Below are positions 62,062-64,000 of a stretch of DNA of 64,000 nucleotides, one piece after another. The stretch spans positions 1 through 64,000 of the forward strand of contig JANXZM010000096.1 of assembly GCA_025355505.1 (NCBI GenBank), written 5' to 3'. The notes under the pieces are model-generated. The model saw nothing but the letters and a program-made list of their open reading frames with translations, was not told where the DNA came from and did not search any database. Origin of the DNA: Acidobacteriaceae bacterium (GTDB lineage: Bacteria > Acidobacteriota > Terriglobia > Terriglobales > Acidobacteriaceae). The translations under genes and the position numbers were made by a program. The stretch's first letter is position 1, and each line of letters begins with the position of its first letter.

Positions 62062-63180
62062 GTGCGCGTACTGGTAACGGCTGACACGTTCAGCGGAGTT
62101 TGGACGTACTCGCGGGAACTGGTTTCGGGTCTGGTGACCCACGGGGCGCAAGTGACGCTCGTCAGCTTTGGAGAAATTCCACTTCCACATCAGATCGCAT
62201 GGATGGACGGGCTGCACGGGCTTCAGTATCATCCGACGGCGTTTCGTCTCGACTGGATGCAGGAAGGTGTGCAGGACTTTCACGCGGCGCAGGATTATCT
62301 GTGCGCGATCGTTCACGACACGCGTCCTGATTATTTGCATTTGAATCAGTTGAGTTTTGGGGCGCTGCCGGTGGCGACGCCGCGACTGGTAGTGGCGCAC
62401 GGCGATGTGATCACGTGGTGGTTGAGCATCCACGGACACGAACCAGCCGCTTCGGCATGGCTGAAGTGGTATCGCCAGACGATGGTTGCGGGCCTGAAGC
62501 GTGCCGACGCCGTGGTCACAACTTCGCGCTGGATGGAAGAGATGCTGCGCGTTGCCTACGGCGACGATTTCGAGGGCCACATTATTCCGCCCGGACGCAA
62601 TCCGATCTACTTCAATCCGTTTGTGGCCAAGGAAGAGTCGGTGCTGGCGATCGGGCGTCTGTGGGATACGGGGAAGCAGGTTGCATTGCTGACCCAGCAC
62701 GCGCACGGCCTGCCGGTGTGCATTGTGGGGGCGGACAACCCGATTCCCGCGCCGCCGGTGCCGATCCGCGCCGATGTGCGCGTCTCCACCGGCGAACACG
62801 AGATTTCGGTGAAGGGAGCGCAGACCGAATCGCAACTGCGCGCGCTCTACAGCAAGGCAACGATTTTTGCGGCGACTTCACGCTACGAGCCTACGGGACT
62901 GGCATCGATCGAGGCCGCGTTCTCGCGCTGCGCGCTGGTGGCCAACGACACCGAAGTGTATCGCGAACTGTGGGGCGACGCGGCGCTGTACTTCGAACGC
63001 AATAACGCCGAGAGCCTCAGCGAAGTGCTCGGTCAACTGGACGAAGACCGCGAACTGGCGCGCTTGTACGGGACGCGCGCCTACAATCGGGCGCGTGAGC
63101 GCTTCACGGCGCGACGGATGGTGGACGACTATCTGCGGCTGTATCGGCGGATGCGGACTTCGAAAGTGGCGGTGGCGTAA
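62062..63180 (+). CDS. Glycosyltransferase family 4-like protein
   Basis: A 372-residue GT-B glycosyltransferase. The N-terminal domain begins MRVLVTADTFSGVWTYSRELVSGL; the C-terminal domain has IGRLWDTGKQV, ATSRYEPTGLASIEAAFSRCALVANDTEVYRELWGDAALYF, the E-x7-E retaining motif with nucleotide-binding Glu residues. GTG start at 62062; an upstream GGGGG is at a usable distance. It is the only clear glycosyltransferase in the window and lies far from the polysaccharide locus, so a link is unproven. Confidence 0.87.
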   Translation: MRVLVTADTFSGVWTYSRELVSGLVTHGAQVTLVSFGEIPLPHQIAWMDGLHGLQYHPTAFRLDWMQEGVQDFHAAQDYLCAIVHDTRPDYLHLNQLSFGALPVATPRLVVAHGDVITWWLSIHGHEPAASAWLKWYRQTMVAGLKRADAVVTTSRWMEEMLRVAYGDDFEGHIIPPGRNPIYFNPFVAKEESVLAIGRLWDTGKQVALLTQHAHGLPVCIVGADNPIPAPPVPIRADVRVSTGEHEISVKGAQTESQLRALYSKATIFAATSRYEPTGLASIEAAFSRCALVANDTEVYRELWGDAALYFERNNAESLSEVLGQLDEDRELARLYGTRAYNRARERFTARRMVDDYLRLYRRMRTSKVAVA

Positions 63181-63193
63181 CGCGGTTTCTTGC

Positions 63194-63242
63194 AGAGATG
63201 AGGCTTGCCACGTCTACGGAGAAGGGGCTTGCCGCGTCTCTA
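63194..63242. repeat. Two degenerate REP-like copies upstream of infC
   Basis: Copies of the GGCTTGCC(G/A)CGTCT unit at 63194-63216 and 63222-63242, related to the hairpin at 61816-61835, stand in tandem just before the infC promoter. Confidence 0.55.
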
Positions 63243-63254
63243 CAAGCGGGCACA

Positions 63255-63301
63255 TGCTATACTTTTTAAGCAACTTTGTCTGTCAGATTGGTAAACGGAG
63301 G
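63255..63301 (+). promoter_or_regulatory. infC promoter and ribosome binding site
   Basis: TGCTATACT (63255-63263) fits an extended -10 element. GGAGG (63297-63301) is a strong Shine-Dalgarno sequence placed 5 nt before an ATC codon, not before the first ATG. Confidence 0.6.
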
Positions 63302-63306
63302 ACGGT

Positions 63307-63903
63307 ATCGACAAGCGTTTTATTCGCATGAACGAGCGCATCCGGGCGCGTGAAGTTCGCGTCATCGGTGACGAAGGGGAACAGATTGGCGTGATGCCTC
63401 CCTTCGAGGCGCTCAAGATGGCCCGCGAAAGAAACTTGGACCTGGTGGAGATTTCCCCAACCGCGCAACCTCCGGTTTGCCGCATCATGGACTATGGGAA
63501 ATTTCTGTACCAGAATGAAAAACGCGAGCGCGAAGCCAAGAAAAAGCAGAAGATTATCACGGTCAAAGAAGTAAAGTTTCGTATCAACGTGGACGATCAC
63601 GACTACGAAACCAAAAAGAATCACGTGTTGCGCTTCCTGGACGAAGGGGACAAGGTGAAAGCGACCATCTTCTTCCGCGGACGCGAAATGACGCGGCAAA
63701 GCCTGGGGCGCCAGATTCTGGAACGTCTGATTAAGGACGTTGACACCAGAGGCTTGGTGGAGTTCCGTCCACGGCAGGAAGGCAATACGCTGCACCTGAT
63801 TCTGGCGCCGAAGAAGACGGAAGGCGGAGCGAAGGAAAAGCCACCGGCTGCTCCAAAGCCCGCACCTCCACCCGCGCCGCCAAGCGGCGCGCAGACAGCG
63901 TAA
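63307..63903 (+). CDS. infC: Translation initiation factor IF-3, probable ATC start
   Basis: IF-3 binds the 30S subunit and proofreads start codons. The N-domain (IRAREVRVIGDEGEQIGVMPPFEAL; DLVEISPTAQPPVCRIMDYGKF), lysine-rich linker (EKREREAKKKQK) and C-domain (KEVKFRINVDDHDYETK; HNR-type FFRGREMTRQ) are typical. The tail is Pro/Ala-rich. The start is read as ATC at 63307 (IDKRFIRMNERIR), because GGAGG lies 5 nt before it and none precedes the ATG at 63328. Rare AUU/AUC starts are known for infC and give autoregulation. The genes for L35 and L20 would be expected just beyond the window. Confidence 0.93.
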   Translation: MDKRFIRMNERIRAREVRVIGDEGEQIGVMPPFEALKMARERNLDLVEISPTAQPPVCRIMDYGKFLYQNEKREREAKKKQKIITVKEVKFRINVDDHDYETKKNHVLRFLDEGDKVKATIFFRGREMTRQSLGRQILERLIKDVDTRGLVEFRPRQEGNTLHLILAPKKTEGGAKEKPPAAPKPAPPPAPPSGAQTA

Positions 63904-63919
63904 ACACGGCATTTATCAG

Positions 63920-63981
63920 TTAGCGCTTAGCACCCAGCCCCCGCGGGCGTGGTGAGGCTTTGGCTAAATGCTAAGTGCGAA
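63920..63981. repeat. Imperfect inverted repeat after infC
   Basis: TTAGCGCTTAGCA (63920-63932) pairs with TGCTAAGTGCGAA (63969-63981) at 11 of 13 positions, around a GC-rich loop. No T-run follows; possible attenuator-like or dispersed repeat between infC and the expected next gene. Confidence 0.45.
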
Positions 63982-64000
63982 TAGCTAATAGCTGAGGTCC

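Overview
The window looks like the chromosome of an Acidobacteriota (probably Terriglobia) bacterium. This is inferred from the type of proteins seen: a YXWGXW-repeat secreted protein, Ig-like plus beta-helix surface proteins, a Sat-CysC fusion, frequent TTG/GTG starts, and many short palindromic repeats between genes. No 16S gene is present, so the assignment rests on gene flavour only.

Left end (1-7232): the right-hand part of an integrated, replication-competent element. It has two AT-rich modules bounded by inverted repeats (a candidate origin), an XPD/DinG-type helicase, a D5-like AAA helicase, a primase-polymerase with a C-terminal zinc finger, a small excisionase-like HTH protein, an unknown zinc-finger protein and a tyrosine integrase. 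The 3' end of the integrase gene runs antisense into tRNA-Ala(CGC), the attachment gene. No virion genes are visible; the other end lies outside the window.

7338-12624: housekeeping genes (GTP cyclohydrolase II, a DUF2520 Rossmann protein, a Nudix ADP-ribose pyrophosphatase, a cold-shock protein with a clear sigma-70-type promoter, a membrane protein, and PolX with a PHP domain).

12867-41642: a large surface-polysaccharide modification locus. It holds a flippase, a formyltransferase-polysaccharide deacetylase fusion, a second deacetylase, a PAPS supply and recycling module (Sat-CysC, TauE-like permease, CysQ), two related beta-helix surface proteins, three sulfotransferase-family proteins, an FkbH/ACP/VOC/GNAT acyl-ACP module, a FemAB-like protein, an AlgD-like nucleotide-sugar dehydrogenase, a heparinase II/III-family protein and an AsnB-type amidotransferase. 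Read together, the genes suggest a uronic-acid-containing glycan that is sulfated, N-deacetylated/N-formylated and acylated. The locus has no recognisable polymerase, priming transferase or outer-membrane exporter.

41705-54412: an M28 peptidase overlapping an Rrf2 regulator whose start seems broken by a 1-nt indel in a poly-A run; two ABC-F ATPases; an RNB-domain nuclease; an intergenic region with a MITE-like inverted repeat; RmuC; and the muropeptide-recycling pair MurU and AmgK, the latter fused to a RapZ C-terminal domain.

54976-63903: a small lipoprotein, the YXWGXW protein, a three-gene overlapping phosphorelay (membrane PAS histidine kinase, single-domain receiver, receiver-kinase hybrid), a GT4-type glycosyltransferase and infC. 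infC appears to start at an ATC codon behind a strong Shine-Dalgarno sequence.
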